The notes beneath the pieces are model-generated. The model saw nothing but the letters and a program-made list of their open reading frames with translations. It did not search any database and had not been told where the DNA came from. From Argopecten irradians (Eukaryota > Mollusca > Bivalvia > Pectinida > Pectinidae), in assembly GCF_041381155.1 (NCBI RefSeq), contig NC_091145.1:37215882-37279881 (forward strand): 64,000 nucleotides of DNA. The letters are read 5' to 3'. The position numbers and the translations under genes are program-made. Below, in pieces: positions 36,352 through 48,260 of the stretch. Position 1 is the first letter of the stretch, and every line of letters begins with the position of its first letter.

Positions 36352-38485
36352 CCGCCATATTGTGTAAGTCCGTGACCACTTCCGCCACATGTATACATAC
36401 CACTCTGTGTCACCGCTTCCGCCACACTGTATTACTCTGTGACCACTTTCGTCACACTGGTACCACTCTGTGACCACTTCCGTCACACTGGTACCACTCT
36501 GTGAACTCTTCCGCAACACTAGTACAATTCTGTGATCATTTCCGCCACACTGTATCACTCTGTGACCACTTCCGTCACACATGAACCACTCTGTGACCAC
36601 TTCAGCCACAATGGTACCACTTTGTGACCACTTCCGCGAAAATGTTACCCCTCTTGTGACCACTTCCGCCACACTGGTACCAATCTGTGACTACTTCCGC
36701 CACACTGGTACCCCCTGTGACCACTTCCGCCACACAAGTACCACTCTAAGACCACTTCCGCCTCACTTGACAGGTACTAATCTGTGACCACTGCCGCCAC
36801 ACTGGTACCACTCTGTATACCACTTCCGCCACACTGTGGCCACTCTATGACATTTTCCACCAAACTGGTACCACTTTGTGACCACTTCCGACACTCTGTT
36901 TCACATTGTGACACAAGTACCACACAAGTACCACTCTGTGAACACTTCCGTCACACTGGTACAGTTTTGTGACCACTTCTGCCACACTGTACCACTCTGT
37001 GACCCTTTCTGCCACCACTTTGTAACCACTTCCGCCACACTGTATTACTCTGTGACCATTTCCGTCACACTGGTACAATTATGTGATCATTTCCGCCACA
37101 CTGCACCACTCTGTGACTACTTCTGCCACAATGTATCGCTATGTAACCACTTCCGTCATACTGCACCAATTTGTGACCACTTCCGCAACAATGTTACCAC
37201 TCTTGTGACCACTTCCGCCACACTGGTACCAATCTATGACAACTTTTGCCATACTGCTACCACTGTGCGATCACTTCCGTCACACTGGTACAAATCTGTG
37301 ACAACTTCCCCCACACTGGTAACACTCTGCGACCAATTCCACAACACTGGTACCACTTTGACTACTTCCGTCACACTATACCACTCTGTGAACACTTCCA
37401 ACACACTGGTACTAATTTGTGACCATTTCCGTCACATTGGTACTTCTCTGCGACCACTTCCGTCACACTGTTACTACTCTGCGACCACTAACGCCACACT
37501 TGTCCTCCTCTGCGATCACTTCTGCCACACATGATGACACACTGGTACCACTCTTTGACCACTTCCGCCATAATGGTATCACTCTTAGACCACTTCCGCC
37601 ACACAGGTATCACTCTGCGACCACTTCCACCAATCCTGTACCATTCTGCGACCACTTCCGTCATACTGGTACCATTCTGCGACCCCTTCCGTCACACTGT
37701 ACTACTCTACGACCACTTCCGTCACACTGGTACAACTCTGCGACCACTTGCGCCACACTGTACCATTCTGTGACCACTTCCTCGACACTGTATCACTCTG
37801 TAACCACTTCCGCCACACATGGTGATACACTGGTACCACTCTCTGACCACTTTCGCCAAACTGGTATCACTCTGTGATCATTTCCGCCACACTGTACGTC
37901 TATGTGACCATTTCCGCACACTGTACCACTATGTGACCATTTCCGTCAAACTGGTACCACTTCCGCCACACTGTACCACTCTGTGACCACTTCCTCCACA
38001 CTGTACCACTCTGTGACCACTTCCTCCACACTGTACCACTCTGTGACCACTTCCTCCACACTGTACCACTCTGTGACCACTTCCTCCACACTGTACCACT
38101 CTGTGACCACTTCCTCCACACTGTACCACTTTGTGACCACTTCCTCCTCATTGTACCACTCTGTGACCACTTCCTCCACACTGTACCACTATGGGACCAC
38201 TTCCTCCACTCTGTACCACTCTGTGACCACTTCCTCCACACTGTACCACTATGTGACTACTTCCTCCACACTGTACCACTCTGTGACCACTTCCTCCACA
38301 CTGTACTACTCTGTGACCACTTCCTCCACACTGTACCACTATGTGACCACTTCCTCCACTCTGTACCACTCAGTGACCACTTCCTCCACACTGTTCCACT
38401 ATGTGACCATTTCCGCCACACTGTAACACTCTGCGACTACTTCTGTCAAACTGGTTCCTCTCTGTGTCCATTTCCGCCACCATTT
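36352..38485. repeat. 31/30-bp minisatellite array, ~70 copies
   Basis: The unit is ctctgtgaccacttccgcca followed by cactggtacca. The left three quarters (36352-~37960) is diverged and mostly 31 bp. The block ~37960-38400 is nearly identical 30-bp units (ttcctccacactgtaccact) that have lost one G of 'ctggtacc'. In the 30-bp block the period is a multiple of three, so every strand and frame without a chance stop is open for 60-150 codons. These frames are not genes. Confidence 0.95.
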
Positions 38486-40198
38486 CTGTCCATTTTCTCT
38501 AACTTTCATACTTCGATATCATTTTCCTTAGACTAGGATTTTTGTTCTGACGAATTCTAGATCTTTATCTTTCTTCTAGCACTGCGTGGCTACTTCCTTC
38601 TTAAATGCAGTACTTCTGGCGAGACCATTTTCGCCAGACTGGCTGCATCATCACTTGTATCCAATTTTGATCCCTTTCACAAATGTAACATCACTCATTA
38701 GTAAGTGAATTTCACATGAAAATCTTCCTCGACGGTGAATTTCACTGATAGAACTAGAACGTAGCTGTGACATTACCAAGGCTCTGAAATCATGGAGAAA
38801 ATATTTCCTTTTTATCAAAAGTTATCCCGGATTTCCTCAGAACTCTGTCCTTGTGTCAGAGAACAACCACATCCTTGTACTGGCTGCTGTTGGGTAACTT
38901 TTATTGTCGTTATATCCAGTGATAGTAACCTCTGTAGTATCGAGGATGATGTCACATAGAACCAAAGAATAAGTCACATTTACATCCATTCTCGACATTT
39001 ACGAACTCTACACCCTTGACTATCTCATAGTAAAACTGAAGGCAGTCTAGAGGCAAAAATCATTTGAAGACTACAGAGAGAGCGACACCCAACTTCAAAA
39101 CTACACAGTGGGCCGTTATACTTCTCTTTTGATGTGCATCAAAGGACTGAATTACCTGTTCTGTTGTCTCAAGTTTTACTATGAGATAGTCCAGGGGTGT
39201 ATATATTGTAAGTGATCGGAACCCCTGGAGTATCGAAGATGATTTACATGTGAATAGCACGGTAACTGAAATATAGAAGATAAAGTATTGCGTACGAGCG
39301 CATGGGTTCAAGTATACATTATAACATATACATGTATTACGTTCGCACGCAATTGCAATATTTTTGTTAATTTTCGTGTCCGTTCCACACCGTAAAATAG
39401 CGTACACATGTATGATTTAAAATGTTATATTTACACTTGCTAGTCTTGGTCACTATACGCTAATACTAGCCGATTTTGTTTACCATAACTGCATGGTAAC
39501 ATTGAACTTTGAACTTGCGTAAGGAAATGTTCTGTGCAACCTAAAAGGACCACTTTTTAAAAAAAAGAAACACATGGTTTTGTTTACATTTTGACGAAAC
39601 ATAACGTGTATATTGTTGTTTTTCATAGAATTTTGGAAAAATCAATGTAAATAATATATACATGTTTTATATTAATATATGATTCAAACAATTTTTAAAT
39701 TAACAATTGTATAAAGAAACGGAAAAATATCCCGACCGGGGCGACGTGCTTTCATTTTTGTTAAAAATGATGGGTGTCAAATGTAAACATTACTGTACCT
39801 CTGTGCCCATGTTCGTCCTACGATCGAGCCTTTGGGGTGGACGGGTGTGAGACCCTCTGATAGAGGTCAGTTATAAACATATCCTCTTGTCTTTGTTCTT
39901 TGAGTATTTAATCATGTGTATTATAAAACATGCACCGCTAATAATCCACGTGTTGACAGTTCCGCGTCACCACAAATACATTGTATCCATCGAACACGAG
40001 TGAATTTGTTTCATCTATCGATGGCGATATGGATCTAAGCGTAGATTATATAATCACATGGCTCCCAAGGATGTAATATCGTCAAGTCAGACGACATCTC
40101 AAACACATTGAGCTACTTGAAAATCGGTGTTTTGACAACTTGGGCAAACTAAAGTGTGTAAGCGTGCGTCAGCTTCGCCTCGCTGCACAATAACGGTC
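38486..40198. other. Gene-free stretch with a small inverted and a small direct repeat
   Basis: acacccttgactatctcatagtaaaact-type sequence at about 39008-39038 is answered in reverse complement at about 39170-39203. Also gtagtatcgaggatgatg near 38934 recurs directly as ggagtatcgaagatgatt near 39227. The minus-strand frame 39060-39407 (115 codons) overlaps this repeat and shows no motif. Nothing else is supported. Confidence 0.5.
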
Positions 40199-40518
40199 AC
40201 CGAGTTCACAGGGACCTGGCACGAATTTTTTTAACCAATAGTATACATACATATATTATAGTATCAAGGGTATGAACTCGGCGGTCGAGAAAAACGGACC
40301 TATTTTTTTCAAACCGTGATTATTTTAATAAATGGGTTCTATACAACATTGACGGATAACTTATTTTAAAGAGAAATAATTTATCTTTCCATTGAGTGCT
40401 TGATGAACAAAATTGGCCAAGTATTGACGATGTTATGGCTTGATGAATCGGGAAATTTACGAAAAAATAGCTAGGTAGACATTTCCCTGTCCTGTCGAAA
40501 TGTCGTCTCGGCTCTAAT

Positions 40519-41592
40519 CACAGGGACCTGGCACGAAAATTTTTTAACCAATAGTATACATATATATATTATAGTATCAAGGGTATGAACTCGGCGGTCG
40601 AGAAAAACGGACCTATTTTTTTAAAACCATGATTATTTTAATAAATGGGTTATATACAACATTGACGGATATCTTACCTTAAAGAGAAATAATTTATCTT
40701 TCCATTGAGTGCTTGATGAACAAAATTGGCCAAGTATTGACGAAGTTATGGCTTGATGAATCGGGAAATTTACGAAAAATATGCTAGGTAGACATTTCCC
40801 TGTCCGGTCGAAATGTCGTCTCGGCTCTAATGGGTACCTCAAAAACCAAGCCAAAATCGCAAAATCTACGCTTGTGGTGGTAAACAGTACCCATAACTGT
40901 GTTCATCCACAATCTCCTTTGGAGGTGTCATGACCCGTACTTTGTAGAAACTCCATTTAAACATCGTGTAGCTCACTTACTTTAACCGTCACCGCCATGT
41001 TCATTTGTTTTTCGGAACGCTTCTCGACTTTACATATCGTGACTACATTATGCAAATTATGTAATGTTGTGCTTGTAAATAAACTCGAGAAGCGTTCCGA
41101 AAAACAAATGAACATGGCGGTGACGGTTAAAGTAAGTGAGCTACACGATGTTTAAATGGAGTTTCTACAAAGTACGGGTCATGACACCTCCAAAGGAGGT
41201 TGTGGATGAACACAGTTATGGGTACTGTTTACCACCACAAGCGTAGATTTTGTGGTTTTGGCTTGGTTTTTGAGGTGCCCATTAGAGCCGAGACGACATT
41301 TCGACCGGACAGGGAAATGTCTACCTAGCATATTTTTCGTAAATTTCTCGATTCATCAAGCCATAACTTCGTCAATACTTGGCCAATTTTGTTCATCAAG
41401 CACTCAATGGAAAGATAAATTATTTCTTTTTAAGGTAAGATATCCGTCAATACTGTATATAACCCATTTATTAAAATAATCATGGTTTTAAAAAAATAGG
41501 TCCGTTTTTCTCGACTGCCGAGTTCATACCCTTGATACTATAATATATATATGTATACTGTTAGTTTTAAAAAATCGTGCCAGGTCCCTGTG
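40519..41592. mobile_element. Second copy of the hAT-like palindrome, inserted into the first
   Basis: A 1074-bp element with CACAGGGACCTGGCACGA ends in inverted orientation, flanked by GCTCTAAT at 40511-40518 and 41593-41600. The uninterrupted target (cggctctaatgggtacc) is visible elsewhere in the arms, for example at about 40828-40840. The two arms of about 510 bp are nearly identical and meet near 41.04 kb at a loop between gagaagcgttccga-type stems. It is non-autonomous. It lies directly beside ~305 bp of the outer copy, which creates an apparent 312-bp tandem repeat at 40207-40830. Confidence 0.92.
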
Positions 41593-41732
41593 GCTCTAAT
41601 GGGTACCTCAAAAACCAAGCCAAAATCACAAAATCTACGCTTGTGGCGCTAAACACTACCCATAACTGTGTTCATCCATAATCTCCTTTGGAGGTACAGT
41701 TGGTAGTAGACTAAAGGTTACACATTGTGCAC

Positions 41733-41880
41733 ACGGTGTGAACTACGAGTGGACACGGAGTGCACGAGGTTTAGACTACAGGTAGACACGGAGTGCACGA
41801 GGTTTAGACTACAGGTAGACACGGAGTGCACAAGATTTAGACTACAGGTAGACACGGAGTGCACGACGTGTGAACACGGT
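41733..41880. repeat. 33-bp minisatellite in the left terminal repeat
   Basis: Units of acggagtgcacgaggttt followed by agactacaggtagac. They produce a spurious plus-strand frame repeating VDTECTRFRLQ. Confidence 0.9.
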
Positions 41881-44805
41881 GTCCACTACAGGTGGAGATC
41901 GTGTCCAGGTAATATGTCCACTACATTCAGACAACAGACAAACTAGATGATGTGTTACAGAGATATGAGAAAATATCTATTTATTCTGCAGTCTATATGG
42001 ACTTTGACAGATAGAAATATTTATTGCGATCATAAACATACATGTAATATTTATTGCAACATAAAACTGCCCTTAATTACTAGAAAACCATTCGCACGGT
42101 AATGTCTATTTGAATTGATACATATAAAGTAAAATGTATCAATACATATCATCATTCAATTTAATTTATAAATCAAAACTTTTAGTAGAAGTTATAAAAG
42201 CAAATTAACTGCGTAGCAAATTAACTGCGTACAGGTTGTTACGGTAAACCACGTACTGGTTATGTCTCATCAATGGATCGTTCAAGTCCGCATTTTCCCA
42301 GTAAAAACTTTTTTCTTGCTAGTGATATATAGTTTTAAACATTGACTTTTTATCTTATAAATCTTACTTTGGATAGTTCGAACCAAGGACGTAGATGAAA
42401 TTCTTGTAAGAACACATAAAGTGATGAACCTTGCGTGAAGTAAGATGTTCAGTGTTCCAAGAGATATTTTGATCAGCAAATTTTTTTTATTAAAAAGGAT
42501 ATATTGACGGGCATAATAATAGCAAGGACATATATAATAAACATAAACAGATTAAGTCCTTCATCAAATGTTTAACTTTGTATGCATCGAATATTGTTTT
42601 CAAAACGGCAAGGTGTGCGAAATAGTTTTAAGCCCTGTGTATACGTGTGCATTTGCTTCATGGAAACCTGGTGCATTGCAAAGCATTGGAAATATGAAAA
42701 ATCGTCCAAAGACGTTAAAAGACGGCATTAGAAATTGCATTCTATTGTGTCAACCGATTGAGGAACCTGTAAGCACTGGCTTAAGAAAGTAATAATTTAG
42801 TATTGGGCATGTGGCTGCTTGCTAGCATCAACACTGGTCAAAGGACGGTTAACAAAAATTAAACAGACAGAGTCAAAATAAAGTCAACTTCTGTCCATTC
42901 AAACTGAAAATACATAGTTGTTGATTAGATTATGAATTTGGCACAATTGTTTTAATTTTAGAAGCTGATAATTTGACAATATCCTATTCTAACCTTCTTT
43001 TACAAACCACGTGAGTTACGTGGTAACAAAATGCGTGATTCATACATGTATGTAGTATATATATATTGTACGCTGAAAATATGCCTGCTCGAAAGGTAGA
43101 CCCCTAGGCTAGGACTGCAGTTGCCATGGTCACTTGGACTTCACACTGTTCCATCAACCACACGGGTATGATAATTTAAATTACCTAACATTGGTCAGAC
43201 TGGGGCCTGGGGCCTTCATTGGCCCCCTTCAATATGTTCAGTCAGGTGTATCACAGCTAACAACACCTGTATACGTACCTTATCCCAACCGCAAGAGGTC
43301 CATTTGTAGCATGCTGTACTTAGGTGGCATCCTCTCTACATATATACCTTGTACTCATCATACAAATACGTACAGTTTTACAACGATGCTCGCCAATAGG
43401 GATATGTATTTCAACTGGTTGTTGCACTTTAATTAATTTGATAATGAAGCTTTATATATTAAAAAAAAAAAACAATAATCAAAATACATGTATTATTGGG
43501 AAATGCATGGTTGTGACTGACATGCTTGATTAACGCGTTGTACAGCTCCCGTCATCTCCACTACACGGCTGCCTGTCATGACAATAATTATAATTGAGGT
43601 GTATTCAGCATCGCTTATCGTGTTTTCCCAGCTAGTTTTTACCTCATCCCAATTGCAATCTACCCCCCAGAATACGGTGTACGGTGTACCCAGGCTCTCC
43701 AGCATGTATGTACATGTATCTCCATTGTAACAATTTCAAAAAAAAACACATGTACAAAGATAATACTGCCCCATTCTCATAAAGCCGTGCAAACACAAAA
43801 GGCAACGATTCTGCCCTCTGGCTATATCTATCGATGGTCACCGTGAGGTACCTTTATAACTGGATACTGGCTTACCTGTATGTTTGACAAGTTATAATTA
43901 TTGGATCATGACGCAATATACGGTCAAGATAACTTGCGGGGTCGGGCATATTGTGTTTACCGGTAATTAAGAATCAAAACAAGCTGAATTGGGTACTTGT
44001 AGGTAGACTAGTCACCAATTAGTGGAGGACGTCACATAGTTTGAAGTGGATTTAATTATGCATGGTCTTTTTATAGACTTTCAGTTTTTAATAAAGGATA
44101 CGTAATTAAACTCTTTTTACGTACATTACACTTTGAACTTAAATTAGCAAAGAAAAATAATATACAAGTGTATATATATTTTAATGAAAGACGATCTAGA
44201 ACAGTGTCGCTAGATAACTGATTGATATGCATCAAATCTTTGTTATTAAATACCGATGTATTACCAGGTATATGAATGTATTACTAACATTGTAGAGTTT
44301 ATTATGAAATAAAAAGTGTCTCAAAAGCACAATAAGACTGGTTTATGCTGCAATTCACAGTTGTTTTTGACTTGTGAAAATGCTTGTATTTCATGTAAAT
44401 GACATATATATTTAATGCAATCTACCTATAATACATTGACTTTTGAAAACGCAATGTATTTTAGATATGAAATGGAACCTACAGATATAAAATCAAATAG
44501 ACATATACTTAATGAACATAAATTTATCTTTTTTTCTTTTGCAATGAAAAGGTTTTATTAATTAATGTAGCAGAGATGTATTTACCAAGAAAAATAAAGT
44601 ATAGTTATATATACTGTACACTTCATTGTAGATGTTGTAATTAAAAAATATAAACTCTAAAACATTATAATTATGTATTCTTTTAAATTGAAGAATGTAT
44701 TCCCCCGATCCCTTGCTATAACACATCAACTTGTCTGTCTAGGTCTGAATGTACCTGGACACCATGTCCACCCGTAGTGGACACCGTGTTCACATGTAGT
44801 GCACT

Positions 44806-44955
44806 CCCGTGTCTACCTGTAGTCTAAATCTTGTGCACTCCGTGTCTACCTGTAGTCTAAACCTCGTGCACTCCGTGTCTACCTGTAGTCTAAACCTCGT
44901 GCACTCCGTGTCTACCTGTAGTCTAAACCTCGTGCACTCCGTGTGCACAAGGGTG
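44806..44955. repeat. 33-bp minisatellite in the right terminal repeat (inverted)
   Basis: The same 33-bp unit as at 41.73-41.88 kb in reverse complement (gtctacctgtagtctaaacc, then tcgtgcactccgt), with about four copies, one more than on the left side. The copy numbers have therefore drifted separately since insertion or earlier. Confidence 0.9.
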
Positions 44956-45014
44956 TAACCTTTAGTCTACTACCAACTGTATCATGGCCAGTAGTTTGTT
45001 GAAACTCCATTTAA

Positions 45015-45371
45015 AGATGCTCCACCGCCGACAGAGCATAAATGACATTCATCATTTGAACAATAGTTAGTGTTTAATAGTGTATACATAAGTCTAATTA
45101 ACACAAAAAATATTATAAAATACTTTATTTTGATTTTGGGTCATGCGTAATCAGTACTTCATTCCATATAGGATATAGTGCCACGGAATTTTTTCGGGAT
45201 GCAATTAATTGTTTTTTCATATTTTTAACTTGAAGTAAAATTAGAAGCTCAAACTTTTCAACGGCGGTAATGGTGTAAAGTAAGTAACTTTTGTAACTGA
45301 AGAAAAATACGAAATCGTCTGCTCCTGTTTTTGATAATGAAAAAATACCATTTGTCAGCGGTGGAGCATCT
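45015..45371. mobile_element. 357-bp MITE flanked by TTAA
   Basis: The ends AGATGCTCCACCGCCGACA and AGATGCTCCACCGCTGACA (inverted) are flanked by TTAA at 45011-45014 and 45372-45375. The empty site ccatttaaacatcg is present in the sister arms of the hAT-like palindrome, so the insertion is exact. TTAA targeting points to a piggyBac-type transposase supplied in trans. The minus-strand frame 45125-45379 is a shadow. Confidence 0.92.
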
Positions 45372-45994
45372 TTAAACATCGTGTAGCTTACTTACTTTAA
45401 CCGTCACCGCCATGTTCATTTGTTCTTCGGAACGCTTCTCGAGTTTACGGACAAGCACAACATAACATAATTTGCATAATGTAGTCACGATATGTAAAGT
45501 CGAGAAGCGTTCCGAGAGAAAAATGAATATGGCGGTGACGGTTAAAGTACGTGAGCTACACGATGTTTAAATGGAGTTTCAGCAGAGTACGGGCCATGAC
45601 ACCTCCAAAGGAGATTGTGGATGAACACAGTTATGGGTAGTGTTTAGCGCCACAAGCGTAGATTTTGTGATTTTGGCTTGGTTTTTGAGGTACCCATTAG
45701 AGCCGAGACGACATTTCGACCGGACAGGGAAATGTCTACCTAGCATATTTTTCGTAAATTTCCCGATTCATCAAGCCATAACTTCGTCAATACTTGGCCA
45801 ATTTTGTTCATCAAGCACTCAATGGAAAGATAAATTATTTTTCTTTAGGGTAAGATATCAGTCAATGTTGTATAGAACCCATTTATTAAAATAATCATGG
45901 TTTTAAAAAAATAGGTCCGTTTTTCTCGACCGCCGAGTTCATACCCTTGATACTATAATATATATAAGTCGTGCCAGGTCCCTGAGACCGAGTT

Positions 45995-46314
45995 CACACA
46001 TGTGTCCGTGTACAAATTCTTTATGTTATTACGCTATATATTAACTTTCAGCAAAATTGAATATATTAAAGTTCTGATCTGATTACATAAAATTATCTCT
46101 GAAATTTACTTTGTTTGTCATGTTTATTTTACACTAAAATATTGAACTTTTTTGTCGTCGCGGATGAATAATTCTACCTTACGTGAAGCGTCATCATTCG
46201 CTGTTCAATTGAGTAAGCTCCTCCCACTTTTGACCGACTTTTATTGAATAATTACGTCACTTTCAAATGACGATTTTATTGCATAAAATATAAATAAAAA
46301 GTCGTGTGAGTGTA
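45995..46314. other. Gene-free stretch
   Basis: AT-rich flank beyond the nested elements. Nothing supported. Confidence 0.4.
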
Positions 46315-46480
46315 AATATAGGGATTGGACTTCGTTTTTATGTTAACCATGCTTGTATGGAGCAATTCCTCTAAGAATATATTCAATATGGGGCGCTAAC
46401 GCGCCCCATAGAATATATTCGTAGAGGAATTGCTCCATACAAGCATGGTTAACATAAAAACGAAATCCAATCCCTATATG
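46315..46480. mobile_element. ~165-bp near-perfect palindrome (MITE-like hairpin)
   Basis: atatagggattgga...cgtttttatgttaaccatgc on the left is answered almost base for base on the right. The centre is ggggcgctaacgcgcccc near 46390-46407. GTAA/TAA flanks on both sides could be a short target duplication but are ambiguous. Confidence 0.88.
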
Positions 46481-48118
46481 TAAACCCTGAAACGTCTATA
46501 TTTGATGTTTGACACAATATCCCAGGGGTTACAATCACTGTCGTTGTGTCTACTGATAATTACCCCTGAATAATCGAGGCTCGACACCAAAATGATATGA
46601 AGCGAAAATGTAAACTCAAGGATTTATAAGTAAGAAGGATTCGTGTCTGTCTCTTTACATTAGTAAACACCACGCGAGACGCCTATGAACCGGGAATACA
46701 AACCGTTTTTCTCAACAAATACTTGTCTTATCGAGTCAAACGAAACACCAATGTAAAGTTTATTAAATTTCACAAGGTTTATAACTTATTTTAAGGACGG
46801 CAGATTTAGAGGCTATGTCTTAAACTTTCGTTAAAAAAATACGACAGCTCATGAAATGACGGCCCGCTTCAGAAAGTAATACGGTAACCCTCGCAGCCGC
46901 AAGCTACATCAAAGGCTGCGCCGGCGGATATCAAAGGAAAATCAGCCGTCGCCCAACGTCACGGTCAGTGCACAAACACAAAAGCTCCTGCCTTGTACTC
47001 CCCCAAAACCCAGTGTGACTTATCCTTCTCATATACGTCCTTGGTAAACTTTAACTAATTTTCGGACCTCTGTAGCCTATGCAATTCGAACTATTTTTAA
47101 TCACAGGAGTGATTATGCATATCTGTCACCCCTCCAGGTTCTATTTCATAACACCCCACGGAATCGCCCACACTCACTTCATAACCACCATCTACATCAT
47201 TGCATTCTCAGTAATTAAGGGAAGTAACTCTTCTAGCACTATCATTACAAATGATTTTGAGTAGCTCTAGAAATGACAGTTTCTTATTATATCAAATACC
47301 GACCATTATATCACAATAATTTTCATAAATACAGTTAGCATTAGAAAATTGTGAAAATCATTCCACAATTATCGGAAAAGTAAACTCTGCTATCATACAT
47401 GTAGTAAACAAATACATACATGTACATGTAAATGTTCATCTAAAATTGACCGAAAAAATAGTTTTAGCTGTATGTTGCTGTATGTTAATACTGTTATAGA
47501 TAGAGTTTCAATACCGCGTGATTTCTATGTACATTGTATTTACTATTGGATCCTTAATGAACATTGGTATTTTTTTCGTTAAAAAAGAAACGAGAAAGAA
47601 AGAAAATGGTGCGTAAAACCTGTATGTACTTCATTTTATTTTTCATTCTTTGTATGTTAAGTATTATTCATTCAAAAAAAACTTTGTTGGGAAACTATGT
47701 GAAATTACTTGGAAAACAAATATAGTCTACTCATGCTACTGTAAATTCTCTAACGTAATATTCTGTCTCGTCAGTGTGACAGGGGAAGTAACTCCTCTAT
47801 CACTAACGAGAAATGTGGACCTGGTTCCATTGGTAATGGTTTGTTATATCGACCTCTATATACCAGAGATTTAGATAGTAATTATATGATCTATGTCTCT
47901 GTTTATACAGAACTTAAATCACTATTATACGAACTGTTGCATCGACAGATTGCTCACCAATATATATATATATCCTTGATCAAAGCAACATGCGTGTACG
48001 AGCATCAAGGACATACATAGGTTCATGATGAAAAATTTCTCGATACTCTTTTAATCGACGTCGATACATATCTCATATTTATATATAGATATCAATATAT
48101 ATAAATATATATATATAA
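46481..48118. other. Gene-free stretch
   Basis: A CpG-richer patch lies at about 46855-46985 (cggcccgcttc, ggctgcgccggcgg), with no splice or coding support. Otherwise AT-rich, with ATATAT tracts before 48118. Confidence 0.4.
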
Positions 48119-48260
48119 ATAAGAAATAAAAACAATAACGACTGACTAGTGAGCGCTTTCGCCCCATTCAAGGGAGCTCTTCAGACTGTTTATTATGAAG
48201 AGCTCCCTTGAATGGGGCGAAAGCGCTCACTAGTCAGTCGTTATTGTTTTTATTTCTTAT
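48119..48260. mobile_element. Perfect 65-bp-stem hairpin with a 12-base loop
   Basis: Bases 48119-48183 are, as far as I can check by eye, an exact reverse complement of 48196-48260. The loop is gactgtttatta. The stem contains gactgactagtgagcgctttc and caagggagctcttca. Perfect symmetry over 65 bp indicates a very young element or continuing arm-to-arm conversion. It sits in an AT microsatellite-like setting. Confidence 0.93.

Larger units (their letters stand above)
41697..44979. mobile_element. 3.28-kb TA-flanked element with minisatellite-bearing terminal inverted repeats
   Basis: Both ends read CAGTTGGTAGTAGACTAAAG inward and are flanked by TA (41695-41696 and 44980-44981). Joining the outer flanks restores the hAT-like target (ggagg-TA-tcatgg, versus ggaggtgtcatg in intact arms). 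The terminal inverted repeats are about 250 bp long (41697-~41948 and ~44727-44979). Each contains a block of 33-bp tandem units (three to four per side). The ~2.8-kb interior is AT-rich. Its open frames (42568-42792 and 43134-43436, both +) show no transposase motif, so the element is non-autonomous or its open frames belong to unrelated captured DNA. Confidence 0.88.
40207..45986. mobile_element. Outer hAT-like palindromic element carrying three nested insertions
   Basis: The left end CACAGGGACCTGGCACGA (from 40207) and the right end (reverse complement ends TGCCAGGTCCCTGAG at 45986) are flanked by identical 8-bp duplications ACCGAGTT at 40199-40206 and 45987-45994. An 8-bp duplication with CAGGG-type ends is characteristic of hAT transposons. 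Removing the three inserted elements and one copy of each duplication leaves about 1052 bp, close to the intact nested copy (1074 bp). The right arm (about 45495-45986) mirrors the split left arm around a centre near 45.47 kb. No transposase is present. The recurring frame with YPLEPRRHFDRTGKC (three copies: 40633-40854 -, 41252-41479 +, 45640-45894 +) is just the arm sequence. Confidence 0.9.

Noticed and set aside
36205..38426. Open frames up to 218 codons on both strands
   Set aside because: They lie wholly in the 31/30-bp minisatellite and translate its unit (TTSSTLYHSV, WRKWSQSGTV). Both strands and several frames are open, as expected when the period is a multiple of three.
39060..39407. 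115-codon minus-strand frame
   Set aside because: It covers part of a small inverted repeat and has no recognisable domain or splice context.
40207..40830. Simple 312-bp tandem duplication
   Set aside because: The apparent direct repeat is explained by insertion of a second copy of the same transposon next to the left part of the first, as shown by the GCTCTAAT duplication.
41252..41479. Recurring 73-84-codon frame (YPLEPRRHFD...) as a real gene family
   Set aside because: All three copies coincide with arms of the hAT-like palindrome, and their conservation tracks nucleotide identity of the mobile element. It is kept only as a question in the findings.
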